A stretch of 64,000 bases of DNA, taken from the NCBI GenBank assembly GCA_002338615.1, contig DDIS01000177.1:1-64000 (forward strand), in the 5' to 3' direction. Source of the DNA: Proteobacteria bacterium UBA1844. Lineage in GTDB: Bacteria; Pseudomonadota; Gammaproteobacteria; Steroidobacterales; Woeseiaceae. Below the pieces are notes generated by a model that worked only from the letters and a program-made list of their open reading frames with translations, did no database searches and was not told the origin of the DNA. The position numbers were made by a program, and so were the translations under genes. Numbering within the stretch: the first letter of the stretch is position 1; the number at the start of each line of letters is the position of its first letter. Positions 45,703 to 54,459 of this stretch are shown one piece after another.

Positions 45703-47021
45703 AGCAACAGCTGCGCACACGATTTCGCTGGCTGACCGCTCTGCAGGTGCTTCTGCTGGTCGCAAGTATTGCCTTTCTGGTGGCTTCGCTGTTCCTGACT
45801 CGCTTTATCGCGGTGCCGATCGTGCTTGCGGCAGTGGTCGTCATGCAGACGCTGGTGCTGCTGCATTCCGTGTATGCGCACGTCAAAGCGCTCGAAGAAT
45901 TTTTCACCGCCGTACAACACGAGGATTTTACGCGCCGCTTCGTGGCCGATGATCTAGATGCCGAATTGAAAGTTGCGTTCAACAAGGTCATTGAACGTTT
46001 TCGGAATACGCGGGCCGATCGCGATCTTTACGCAAATTATCTCGACACGGTGATTCACCATGTTCCCGTGCCGTTCATGGCGGTACAGGCTGATGGGTCT
46101 GTGACGCTGGCTAACAAGTCTTTGTATCGGCTTACAGGTTTGAACAGAATGTCGGATATTCGCGATCTCGAAAAGCTGGATGCAACATTGCCCGCTCGGC
46201 TCACTGCCGTCCGCGCGGGGGAGAAGCAACTATTGCAGACGATGATTCGCGGCATACCGGTCGAGTTGCGGGTCTCGGTGGCGGAAATGCGCATTGCAGG
46301 CAAGGTCGAACGCCTGTATTCGATAGAGAACCTGTCCGGTGAATTATCCGCGCGCGAGTCGACCGCATGGCGCAACCTGATCCGCGTGCTGACACACGAA
46401 ATCATGAATACACTGACACCTGTGACATCGCTGGCGCACACTACGAAGGATCTGCTCGAGCAGTCGACCGAACTCGGCCCGGAAGCCGATGACATTCGTG
46501 AAGCGGTATCCACCATTGGCCGACGCAGCGAGAGCCTGATCGATTTTGTCTCGCGCTATCGTGAGCTACTGCAGGTACCCATCGCGAAATGCAACGATAT
46601 CCCGGTGCACGAGCTGTTTGTTGATGTCATTGCGCTGCTGCAATCGCCGCTCGACAAAATCGACGTGACAATTAACGTGCGCCCTGCATCGCTCGAGGTT
46701 TTCGCGGACCGCCAGCTCATCGACCAGGTGCTTATCAACCTGGTCACGAATGCCATCGATGTGCTTCATGACCGGCCCGATGCACGAATTGAACTCTCGG
46801 CGCAGCTTGACTATGGCAGGGTTGTTATCAGCGTCACCGACAATGGGCCGGGCATACCCGTGGCAGACCTCGAACAGGTATTTATTCCTTTTTTTACGAC
46901 CAGGCGCGGCGGCAGCGGCATCGGTTTGACCGTCTGCCGCCAGGTCATGCTGGCGCACGATGGGGAAATTGCGCTGGACAGCAGCACCTCAGGCACGACC
47001 GCCCGGCTGGTGTTTCGCTAG
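45699..47021 (+). CDS. NtrY-like sensor histidine kinase (440 aa)
   Basis: Partner kinase for the NtrC-type regulator. Two N-terminal membrane helices (LTALQVLLLVASIAFLVASL and FIAVPIVLAAVVVMQTLVLL) lack a large periplasmic loop between them, so the signal is probably sensed in the membrane or cytoplasm. A PAS-like region follows (about 115-200; VPFMAVQADGSVTLANKSLY). The H-box is VLTHEIMNTLTPV, the N-box LVTNAID, the G1 box TDNGPGIP and the G2 region TTRRGGSGIGLTVC. The GTG start overlaps the TGA of the regulator gene. Confidence 0.94.
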   Translation: MKQQLRTRFRWLTALQVLLLVASIAFLVASLFLTRFIAVPIVLAAVVVMQTLVLLHSVYAHVKALEEFFTAVQHEDFTRRFVADDLDAELKVAFNKVIERFRNTRADRDLYANYLDTVIHHVPVPFMAVQADGSVTLANKSLYRLTGLNRMSDIRDLEKLDATLPARLTAVRAGEKQLLQTMIRGIPVELRVSVAEMRIAGKVERLYSIENLSGELSARESTAWRNLIRVLTHEIMNTLTPVTSLAHTTKDLLEQSTELGPEADDIREAVSTIGRRSESLIDFVSRYRELLQVPIAKCNDIPVHELFVDVIALLQSPLDKIDVTINVRPASLEVFADRQLIDQVLINLVTNAIDVLHDRPDARIELSAQLDYGRVVISVTDNGPGIPVADLEQVFIPFFTTRRGGSGIGLTVCRQVMLAHDGEIALDSSTSGTTARLVFR

Positions 47022-47262
47022 CGCCTGGCGACATTGCTCCAAAAACCGAGTGGCGGCCAGGCAAGGGCGCTGACGATTCGCGAGCGAGCTTATCCGCTGC
47101 ACGTGCGCCGACGGGCCATGAATTGCTCCGCAAGCAGATGTGCGTAAGACTTCAGCAATTCCTAGGATTTGCTGAGCGTTGATTCTCGACGTGGCACTTA
47201 CTCCGGAGCGCAGCCGCCGGAGGATATTCTGGGAACACAATTCGCGTAGAGAGGAGATCATC

Positions 47263-47739
47263 ATGGGATTTGCACTATCTGAAATGCAGCTTGCAAGCTC
47301 GGCATTCAACAGCGGCGAAGCGATTCCGCATAGACACACAGGTACCGGAGAGGATGTGTCGCCGGCACTATCCTGGTCCGCTGCACCCGCGGGCACGAAA
47401 TCATTTGCGATCATTTGTCACGACCCGGACGCGCCGCTGGTGAAACCCGGTAGCTACGGCTTCGTGCACTGGACGCTCTACGGGATACCCGGGGACATAA
47501 GCAAACTACCCGAAGGCGTCGCTAGCTATACGCAGGGAGTGAATGATTTCGGCAACCGTGGCTACGGCGGACCGATGCCACCCGAGGGCCACGGTCCGCA
47601 TCACTATTTCTTTTGGTTGTTCGCGCTCAATGCGACGCTGGACCTGCCCGCGGGGCTCACGATGTGGGAGCTTTTCCGGCACATCGAGCCGCAGGTAATC
47701 GGCATGAATCGGCTGGTCGGAGTCTACGAACGCAAGTAA
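47263..47739 (+). CDS. YbhB/YbcL-family (PEBP, Raf-kinase-inhibitor-like) protein (158 aa)
   Basis: Small phosphatidylethanolamine-binding-protein fold. Family motifs: GEDVSPALSWSAAPAGTKSF, ICHDPDAP, the GFVHWTLYGIP core, GYGGPMPPEGHGPHHYFFWL and the C-terminal strand ending LVGVYERK. Cytoplasmic: no signal peptide. The cellular role of bacterial members is unsettled. ATG 47263 has GAGAGGAG just upstream; the frame opens at 47179. The 241 bases before it (47022-47262) hold nothing I can name. Confidence 0.93.
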   Translation: MGFALSEMQLASSAFNSGEAIPHRHTGTGEDVSPALSWSAAPAGTKSFAIICHDPDAPLVKPGSYGFVHWTLYGIPGDISKLPEGVASYTQGVNDFGNRGYGGPMPPEGHGPHHYFFWLFALNATLDLPAGLTMWELFRHIEPQVIGMNRLVGVYERK

Positions 47740-47789
47740 TGTATTCGCGACTTGCCAGGTGTTCTTGCCTGACTACCTGCGGCACCGGT

Positions 47790-48977
47790 TTACGGTAACT
47801 CGATCCGGCTGATGCGGCCTGGAAAAATCTCGGTTACGAGCAAATCGCCCGTAGCGGGGTCCCGGGCAATGCTGGTCGGCGAGATGAGGGTGTCGGATAT
47901 CACCGTGGGTGGCTGGCCGGCACCATCAAAGCGCTGCAGCCGGCCAGGTGCACCCGCCAGCAGGTTACTACTGATTTCCAGTGTGTAGACCGTGTTACTG
48001 AACAGGTCTTTGGCAACCGGCAACACGTCAATCGCCGTCGTGAGCCCGTCTATCACCACCGAATCCACGCCACTGTCGAGGTCAAACTGGTGTACGTCTG
48101 CGACGCCGGCGTTAAACGGAAATCCGGTCAGGAACGTGACCAGCAAAGTGTTGCCAAAAAGGCGCAGGCTGTCGGGGACCGGATCCACCACTGGCGGACC
48201 GAACGGCGCGCTCGGGTTGGGGCGCGGCGGGTAGACGATCAGGTCGCCGCGCATACCGCCACCCGATGTCAGTTTGCGAATGCTGTTCTGCGCGGCATCC
48301 GCGACATACAGCGTGTTGGCGTGTAACACGATGCCAAACGGGTTTGAATTCCTCACGAGGTCCGGGAAGCCGGGTCTCGGTGCCGGCGTATAGTTCGGGA
48401 AATTCGCAAGCATCTGCAAGGTGCCTCGTGAATGACCGTATTTTCCAATGCGGACCGACCTGCCGCGTGCAAGGCGGGTATGATCTTCCGGATAAAGAAT
48501 ATTCGTGTCCGAGTGTTCCGGCTGGAATCCCTTCCACGCGAAGGTGTACTTCAGCACCGAGCTTAGCAACGGCGAGTTCGGGCTCGGATTCGGTATCTCC
48601 GAGGATGGCACGGGACCCGGCAAGGTGGCGTTTCCGGTACCGATTGCGATGTATAATTGCCTGCCCTCTATCCAGAGCCCGCTCGGTCCGGAAGGCGCGT
48701 CATCCGGTGGTGCATTGCCGGATGGCAAGCCGTCAATCAGGGTAAATCGGTCGCCGTCGTTGGTGATTACTGACACGCGTCCGCTGTTTGGCAAGGTTGG
48801 AATGCCGGCTTCCGTGACGAGAAAGAAGTCTTGCTTCGGAGCATAGATAATTTTTTGCGGTGCTTTCAGGCCTTCTACGAATACCGTACTGGATTGAGCG
48901 TGGACGGCTGTAGATAAAAGGAGAAATGCGACCACGGCGGTGGTGGCGCCACGACAAATACTGATTCGGCGGAACAT
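47790..48977 (-). CDS. ScyD/ScyE-type exported beta-propeller protein (395 aa)
   Basis: Exported protein with NHL/propeller-like blades, of the ScyD/ScyE family first known from scytonemin clusters but widespread. A signal peptide (ATTAVVAFLLLSTAVHAQ) is followed by blades such as FVEGLKAPQKIIYAPKQDFF, GPSGLWIEGRQLYIAIGTGN, NPFGIVLHANTLYVADAAQN and SPTSIARDPATGDLLVTEIF. No enzymatic residues can be pointed out. I use ATG 48977; the frame runs open to 49154, which would overlap the divergent regulator. It is divergent from the CadC-like regulator, which is a candidate for controlling it. Confidence 0.85.
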   Translation of the reverse strand: MFRRISICRGATTAVVAFLLLSTAVHAQSSTVFVEGLKAPQKIIYAPKQDFFLVTEAGIPTLPNSGRVSVITNDGDRFTLIDGLPSGNAPPDDAPSGPSGLWIEGRQLYIAIGTGNATLPGPVPSSEIPNPSPNSPLLSSVLKYTFAWKGFQPEHSDTNILYPEDHTRLARGRSVRIGKYGHSRGTLQMLANFPNYTPAPRPGFPDLVRNSNPFGIVLHANTLYVADAAQNSIRKLTSGGGMRGDLIVYPPRPNPSAPFGPPVVDPVPDSLRLFGNTLLVTFLTGFPFNAGVADVHQFDLDSGVDSVVIDGLTTAIDVLPVAKDLFSNTVYTLEISSNLLAGAPGRLQRFDGAGQPPTVISDTLISPTSIARDPATGDLLVTEIFPGRISRIELP

Positions 48978-49141
48978 GATTGTACTCCCTGATTCTTGTT
49001 TCCTGGCTGCCGGTCTGACCGGCAGGTGTGCGGGGCCTGTGCTCGTGCAGACCCGGAAGTGCACAATCTGGCACGACGCCGAGGTCAATGTCCTTGCGGT
49101 GTGCTTGTAGTTTCCTTGCAAAAAGTTTGGAGCACCTGGAA

Positions 49142-51067
49142 ATGCCTTCGGCAATTGATGAATCGGCCCGAATTTTATCGTTTGGCCGTTTTGAACTCGA
49201 TCGCGCTAAGCGCCGCCTGGCGCGCGACGGCAAACCCATTGCCCTGACGCCCAAAGCGTTTGACCTACTGATGCTGTTCGTCGAGCGCAATGGCCAGCTG
49301 CTGGCCAAAGACGAAATCATGCAAGCTATTTGGCCCGACTCGTACGTCGAGGAAACCAACCTCACGTCCAATATTTCACGACTCAGGAAAATTCTCGATG
49401 TAGATGGGGTGCGCTATATCGAAACGCGCTCAAAGCATGGCTATTGCTTCACCGCTGATGTTGAATCCAGGCCATCGGGCGACAACACGATGGAAGACCC
49501 GGGAGCCGACGAGCGTTCCACAACGGAACGAAGTACGGCGAACAGTCGCATGCGGCGGATTGCTCTTGTTTCGCTCCTCGTGCTTGCGTGCACTATCGCC
49601 GCATTGCTCACCTGGCAATGGCCGATAAGCAAGGGCGGCGCGGTCGCTGGCGGGCCTATTCGTTCGCTCGCGATTCTGCCACTCAAACCACTGGTCGCCG
49701 ACCAACGCGACGAAGCGCTCGAGATGGGCCTCGCCGATACCTTGATTACCCGGTTTGCGGCGGAGGGATCCCTGGCAGTACGGCCGTTGGCGGCGGTGCG
49801 CCGCTTCGCCGGGTTACAGCAGGATCCGCTCTCTGCGGGCAGAGCGCTCGGCGTCGATTCGGTGCTGGATGGCAGCATTTATCGCTCGGGCGACAGAATC
49901 CGCGTCAACGCACGGCTTATCCGGGTTATCGACGGCAGCACGATCTGGGCCGCGACCTTCGACGAGAAAATGACCGGCCTGTTTGACGTGCAGGATACAA
50001 TCGCGGAAAAAGTTGCCGCCGCATTGTCATTCGAATTCAGCAGCGACAAGCGCGCACAAGAGGCGCGGCGTTCGACGGATGACACAGAAGCTTACCAACA
50101 GTATCTCAGGGGCCGCTACCATGGTGCCAAACTGACTTTGGTGGACAATGAAAAGGCCATCGAATACTACCTGCGCGCCATCGAAATTGACCCGCAATAC
50201 GCGTTGGCTTATGCGGGCCTCGCTGATGCGTACCTGACCTTACCGTTATCAAGTGACCTCGCGCCGAATGAGTATTTCCCGAAAGCAAGAGCAGCTGCGC
50301 AACGGGCAATCGAAATCGATGACCAGCTGACAACGGCGTACGCAACGTTGGGCTGGGTAGCCCTTTGGTACGACTGGGATCTCGAGGAAGCCGAGATGCT
50401 GAATCGTGAAGCAGCGAAGGTCTCACCGGACGACCCTGATGTTCGCCGCTTTTACGCGCATGTCCTGTCAAACTCCGGGCATCACGAAGAAGCGCTTGCC
50501 GAAATGGAACTGGCTCTCAAGGCGGACCCACTCAATTTGCGGACGCTCGCGTTGTACGGGCAGTTCTTGTTACACGCCGGAAAGCTTGATGAATCGATTG
50601 CCAGCCTGAGGGCCACGGCCGACCTCGAATCACAATTCTGGTTGACGCACCTGTTTCTGGCTAGCGCTTATATCGAGAAGGGCCTGTTCACCGACGCTAT
50701 TGCGGAGACCAGACTTGCAGGCCAGTTGTCGGTCAGTTTGGCGCCGCGTGCCTTCGAAGCTGTTGCACTGGCAAAGATGGGCAAACCCGACGAGGCCCAG
50801 GAAATTTTAAAGCAGTTGATCGAGCTGCGCTCTGAGCGATTCGTGCCACCTCATTACCTCGCGATGATCAGCAACGCACTGGGCAACACCGACGATACCT
50901 TTCGCTGGCTGGAGGAGGCGTACGCGAGTCGCGATGCAAAGATGTCGTTTCTCCTCGTCGAGCCGAAATGGAAGAACCTGCACTCTGACGCACGCTACCA
51001 GTCGCTGCTGCTACGCATGGGCTTCGAGCCGCAGGCATCTGGATATGTCCGGGTCGGACCTCGGTAA
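49142..51067 (+). CDS. CadC-like winged-helix / TPR membrane regulator (641 aa)
   Basis: Membrane-bound one-component regulator. The N-terminal OmpR/CadC winged helix (about 10-105) includes FGRFELDRAKRRLARDGKPI, LTPKAFDLLMLFVERNGQLL, TNLTSNISRLRKILD and the wing YIETRSKHGYCF. One membrane helix (RIALVSLLVLACTIAALLTW) leads to a periplasmic FlgO/TolB-N-like domain (SLAILPLKPL, LADTLITRFAAEG, GRALGVDSVLDGSIYRSGDR) and about six TPRs (YALAYAGLADAYLTLP, RFYAHVLSNSGHHEEALAEM). Start ATG 49142 with GGAG 11 bases upstream. Its last six or so codons (ending RVGPR) and its stop lie within the left end of the transposon at 51051, so the original C-terminus may be altered. Confidence 0.9.
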   Translation: MPSAIDESARILSFGRFELDRAKRRLARDGKPIALTPKAFDLLMLFVERNGQLLAKDEIMQAIWPDSYVEETNLTSNISRLRKILDVDGVRYIETRSKHGYCFTADVESRPSGDNTMEDPGADERSTTERSTANSRMRRIALVSLLVLACTIAALLTWQWPISKGGAVAGGPIRSLAILPLKPLVADQRDEALEMGLADTLITRFAAEGSLAVRPLAAVRRFAGLQQDPLSAGRALGVDSVLDGSIYRSGDRIRVNARLIRVIDGSTIWAATFDEKMTGLFDVQDTIAEKVAAALSFEFSSDKRAQEARRSTDDTEAYQQYLRGRYHGAKLTLVDNEKAIEYYLRAIEIDPQYALAYAGLADAYLTLPLSSDLAPNEYFPKARAAAQRAIEIDDQLTTAYATLGWVALWYDWDLEEAEMLNREAAKVSPDDPDVRRFYAHVLSNSGHHEEALAEMELALKADPLNLRTLALYGQFLLHAGKLDESIASLRATADLESQFWLTHLFLASAYIEKGLFTDAIAETRLAGQLSVSLAPRAFEAVALAKMGKPDEAQEILKQLIELRSERFVPPHYLAMISNALGNTDDTFRWLEEAYASRDAKMSFLLVEPKWKNLHSDARYQSLLLRMGFEPQASGYVRVGPR

Positions 51068-51976
51068 GTCGCTGGATGCAAAAGAAATACTTTCCTATAC
51101 AGCCTGCGTACCCATCCTTAATTCGGTGATTCCATCCCAATTTGTACGTCATAACGAGGCCGCTCCTCTCTCAGATATTCGCCGTGTTCGCTGCGGTAGC
51201 ACCGCTTGCGAATGCCGGCAGGCCCAAGCGATCGCTGGAATTCGGCCAGGAAACCGGCATTTCCGACCGCAGCTGATGAAGACCAGATTGCCCGGCGACT
51301 CGAGTAGGCAATTTCGCCATTGATCGCACGGTCTCGCGCAGCGAGAAGTTGCTGAACCGAAGTTACGCGATATAGCTCGCAAAGCACCGGGACATCGACA
51401 ACGGACTTGCGCTGTGGGGGATTACAAAGCTCATGATAGCCACTGAAACGCCAGTCGCGCGGATGATCGACTACATCCGCCCGAACCATGTTCAGATCTA
51501 TATACGTAATGCAACGCGCGAGATGCTCGTCCGCCTGAACCGCGGTCGCATGATAACGGTCTTCCCAAAATGCGCCTCGTCGGTGTTCGCGACGATTGTA
51601 TTCCTGCGCGGTACGACCGGCCACCAACTGCATGGATCGCGCAATTTCACCGTTGCCGCGATCTTTTACCAGTAGGTGGATGTGATTGCAGGTAACGATG
51701 TAATTGAGAATACACAGCCCATGACGTCGCTGGGCGACATACAGCCAATGCCGCCAGCGCTTACGGTCGCGCAGCAGACGCAACAGATACTCTCGCTGAT
51801 GGCAGCGATGTGTGATGTGCCAAACCAATCCAGGCGAGTAGTGACGATGAGCACGTGGCACAACCGGACTCCAGATATCCAGAAAGCGACGACGAATTTA
51901 CGACATTAGAGCCGCGCTGGGCGCCGTCTTCGATACGAATATTTAGGGAAATCGACTGGTTATCGAGGTCCGACCC
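51051..51976. mobile_element. RAYT/IS200-like transposon with palindromic inverted ends
   Basis: GGGTCGGACCTCG (51051-51063) and its exact inverse CGAGGTCCGACCC (51964-51976) bracket one HUH transposase gene. The match extends imperfectly inwards (GTAAGTCG against ATAACCAGTCG). Each end contains the small palindrome GGTCGGACC. The element sits between two convergent genes: its left end covers the last codons of the CadC-like gene and its right end stops 9 bases from the Hsp20 stop. Exact outer limits cannot be fixed without an empty site. Confidence 0.78.
51118..51861 (-). CDS. REP-associated tyrosine transposase (RAYT, Y1 HUH family, 247 aa)
   Basis: Single-strand DNA transposase of the IS200/IS605-like Y1 family, subgroup RAYT. 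The N-terminus PRAHRHYSPGLVWHITHRC is the usual opening. The HUH motif is HIH at residues 60-62 in NYIVTCNHIHLLV. The catalytic Tyr is probably Tyr120 in CITYIDLNMVRA, followed by the family's HPRDWRFSGYHEL. Start GTG at 51861. It appears intact. The REP palindromes elsewhere in the window (GTAGGAGCGG type) differ from the ends of this element, so it is not shown to have made them. Confidence 0.92.
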   Translation of the reverse strand: MPRAHRHYSPGLVWHITHRCHQREYLLRLLRDRKRWRHWLYVAQRRHGLCILNYIVTCNHIHLLVKDRGNGEIARSMQLVAGRTAQEYNRREHRRGAFWEDRYHATAVQADEHLARCITYIDLNMVRADVVDHPRDWRFSGYHELCNPPQRKSVVDVPVLCELYRVTSVQQLLAARDRAINGEIAYSSRRAIWSSSAAVGNAGFLAEFQRSLGPAGIRKRCYRSEHGEYLREERPRYDVQIGMESPN

Positions 51977-51984
51977 TATCTCAA

Positions 51985-52512
51985 CTACTTACTGGATATC
52001 TTTACTTTTTTTGGAGTCTGCCTTTTTGTGCGCCTGATTTTTTTCGGCGCTTTGATATCGAGCATTCCCTGCTCAAAATTTGCTTCTATCTTCGAGACGT
52101 CCACAGCAGAAGGAAACTCGATTTGTCGGTAAATATCGTTGCTGTGAAACTCGCTCCAGCAAACCTTCGAACCATCCTTTGCCTTGTCCTGCCTGGTTTC
52201 GTTCTTGCGCGAGGCTTTGATTATCAGTTCGCGCGGCGTCGCCGTTATAGAAATATCGTCGGCTGCAAAGCCAGCGAGTGCCACGTTAACTGCGAAATCA
52301 TTATCCCTTTCCACTAATTCTGCCGCCGTCCAGTTGATTTCGCGCTGCGCCATCAACCAATCGTCGACTTCGTGGCCTTCAGTGTATCCTCGTCCAGCGA
52401 AAAGATTGAATGCTCGAATACGGATCTGGTCAGCCAGTTCCTCAAGTTCTGCAAAAACAGGAAGCCCGCGATCCTCAGAACGCGGTACTTTTTGAACGTT
52501 TAGTCTAGTCAT
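51985..52512 (-). CDS. DUF2934-Hsp20 fusion, small heat-shock-like protein (175 aa)
   Basis: Probable ATP-independent chaperone. An N-terminal DUF2934 motif (IRIRAFNLFAGRGYTEGHEV then DDWLMAQREI, about 30-60) replaces the usual sHSP N-arm. The alpha-crystallin domain follows (FAVNVALAGFAADDISITAT, RELIIKASRK, IYRQIEFPSAVDVSKIEANF, the family's GMLDIKAPK). The C-terminal tail is strongly basic (KIRRTKRQTPKKVKISSK) and lacks the I-X-I/V oligomer motif except perhaps KVKI. GGGAG precedes the ATG. Its 3' end lies 9 bases from the transposon's right end. Confidence 0.93.
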   Translation of the reverse strand: MTRLNVQKVPRSEDRGLPVFAELEELADQIRIRAFNLFAGRGYTEGHEVDDWLMAQREINWTAAELVERDNDFAVNVALAGFAADDISITATPRELIIKASRKNETRQDKAKDGSKVCWSEFHSNDIYRQIEFPSAVDVSKIEANFEQGMLDIKAPKKIRRTKRQTPKKVKISSK

Positions 52513-52668
52513 CGGAATCTCCCGAGCAGTTTTCAGTTCTCATCTATGCGGGCCGAAACCAGCAGCTGCCATCATGCTCGCTACCGGTTTCGGACCTATC
52601 GGCCGGTACGCCTGCATGACATCGAGGTGATGTATGCAGAACGCGCAGGCTCCTCGTGTTGGTGAACC

Positions 52669-53016
52669 TTAGAACCAGTAGCCTGGTATCCAGGTTTCAC
52701 CCCACCAGCGTTCTGCCCAGTGACCAGGAACCCAAATTGCGCCTTCAAAGGGCTGATCGAGCCAGTAGCCGTCGGCCCACGCCCAGTCGTCATCGTCCCA
52801 GTACCAGTCACCCGGTATCCAGTAGACGTCTTCTTCTACTGTCACGGGTTTCGTTTCCTTCTTGGGCGCCGGCAGCGGTTTGGCAGGTTTCACCACGGTC
52901 TTCGCACTTGTCGTCGCATTTGGGTGATTTGCCGTCGCCGCAAATGCAGTGCCGGCCATAGGTAGAACAGCGGTAGCCATAAAAAATGACATCGCCAATA
53001 TCGGTAATTTTTTCAT
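52669..53016 (-). CDS. YXWGXW-repeat exported protein (115 aa)
   Basis: Small envelope protein. A signal peptide (MKKLPILAMSFFMATAVLPM, cleavage near AFA) is followed by a Lys/Pro/Ala linker. A Trp/Tyr-rich domain then has repeats related to YxWxxG/PGxW: VYWIPGDWYWDDDDWAWADG, IWVPGHWAERWWGETW and a final IPGYWF. Function of this repeat class is unknown. GAGGAGAAGACC gives a strong ribosome site for ATG 53016; the longer open frame to 53094 lacks one. Confidence 0.86.
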   Translation of the reverse strand: MKKLPILAMSFFMATAVLPMAGTAFAATANHPNATTSAKTVVKPAKPLPAPKKETKPVTVEEDVYWIPGDWYWDDDDWAWADGYWLDQPFEGAIWVPGHWAERWWGETWIPGYWF

Positions 53017-53172
53017 GGTCTTCTCCTCAAACATATGATTCGACATGCGGCGCTTATTTCGCTCGCGTCGCGTGCAGTCAGTATAGGAAGACACTGTGAG
53101 CAGGCTATTAAGGCTCCGTTAACAGCTTGCCAAGAAGAGATATTCCATGCGGTACGAGAACACACGATTGTT

Positions 53173-54351
53173 CTAGGCGCCGGCCATGACCTTTGAGATA
53201 TCGTTGATGAGGTGTTTCAAGCTGTAGAACTCCATCAACTTGTCGCGCGCCCATGCGGCGGGCGCCGAATTGACAAACATAAGCTTCGACAAATCGCGGG
53301 AATTTTTTTCCGTCGCCTCGACGCGATGACGCTGCCGTTTCTCATACAGCTCCAGGGCAAAATTCATACGCGCCGATTCGGCGCGCGAAAGTTCATCGGC
53401 AAGTGCAGCTGCGGAGTCCATCGCGGCGGAAGCGCCGACGCCAGCCGTCGGGAGGAATGCGGCTGCCGCGTCTCCAAGTAGTACCACACGGCCACGTGAC
53501 CAGATGCTGGACCTGTAGTCGACCATCCGCCAGTAGGTTGGCCTTATGGTCGCGTCGCGCGCCTGCAAAGCATCGAGAAACGGGCCGGCTGCAAGTCGCT
53601 GTTCCAGTTCGGCGGCATAAGCCTCACCGTCGGTTTCGCTCAATTTTCCATCGCGGCCCGCCAGGAACATGCCGACCCGGCCGGGCACGGGATAAAGTCC
53701 GAGGCCCCAGCCCGTGGACCAGAGTTCCGAGTAAGTACCGCCGGCAAAATTCTTCGGCGTACTCCACATTACGAAACCGCCCCAGCCGGTATCAAATTCC
53801 TCGACCTTGTCATCTGGCACGATCCGTGCCCGTGTTGATGAATGAATTCCGTCCGCACCGACGATCAAGTCGAAGCCGGCGCGAGAACCATCCGGGAATA
53901 TTGCTGTGACAGATTTTTCCCTTTCAATGATGTCCTTGACGGTCGTTTCGAAACATATCGGGCCGCAGGCATCGCGCAGCAAAGACAGCAAGACACCCCG
54001 TTCGACGCCTCGCCAGGATCCGAAGCGATCGACCAGGTCGGCGAGCGAATAAGACCGTATGAGTCCGCCATTGCGATCGAACGCTTCGTAGGTCGTCACA
54101 GCGACACTCGCTCGCTGGTAGGCTTCTGTAAGTTGCAGGCCATGTAGCACCCGTGCACCCAGTGGCATCAGCCCGAGCATGTAGCCGCCGTCCGCTGTAT
54201 TCGATCCGCGCTCGATAATGGCCGGTCGTTCTCCATGCCGATGCAGCAGCGCGGCCAAGGTGGCCCCGGCGATGCCGGCGCCGACAATGAGGATGCGCAG
54301 GCGGCAGCCGTTCATCTGAGTCTCAAGGCGAGCGGCGACGGTTTCCGGCAT
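53173..54351 (-). CDS. FAD-dependent monooxygenase of the aromatic-hydroxylase group (392 aa)
   Basis: Flavoprotein hydroxylase. The dinucleotide-binding motif is ILIVGAGIAGATLAALLHRH (about 19-38), with the FAD ribose Glu in AIIERG. The central DG motif is DLIVGADGIHSSTRARIV and the late GD motif is GRVVLLGDAAAAFLPTAGVG. No membrane anchor is seen. The substrate is unknown; such enzymes hydroxylate aromatic acids, urate or polyketides. Start ATG 54351; an ATG at 54315 just before the Rossmann fold is possible. It lies in the same direction after cfa (gap 108 bases). Confidence 0.9.
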   Translation of the reverse strand: MPETVAARLETQMNGCRLRILIVGAGIAGATLAALLHRHGERPAIIERGSNTADGGYMLGLMPLGARVLHGLQLTEAYQRASVAVTTYEAFDRNGGLIRSYSLADLVDRFGSWRGVERGVLLSLLRDACGPICFETTVKDIIEREKSVTAIFPDGSRAGFDLIVGADGIHSSTRARIVPDDKVEEFDTGWGGFVMWSTPKNFAGGTYSELWSTGWGLGLYPVPGRVGMFLAGRDGKLSETDGEAYAAELEQRLAAGPFLDALQARDATIRPTYWRMVDYRSSIWSRGRVVLLGDAAAAFLPTAGVGASAAMDSAAALADELSRAESARMNFALELYEKRQRHRVEATEKNSRDLSKLMFVNSAPAAWARDKLMEFYSLKHLINDISKVMAGA

Positions 54352-54459
54352 CAGCGGCGTTCCGGCTCAAATCCAAAAGCAGCAAAACCCGGCATGGTCA
54401 TCTCAGAATGTCCTGCATGTCGCTACAGCTATCGTTGAGCACATCAAGCGTTGAACGCA

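Noticed and set aside
51118..51861. The RAYT as the source of the GTAGGAGCGG REP family in this window
   Set aside because: The ends of its own element have a different palindrome (GGTCGGACC), so the link is unsupported; another RAYT elsewhere in the genome may serve those REPs.
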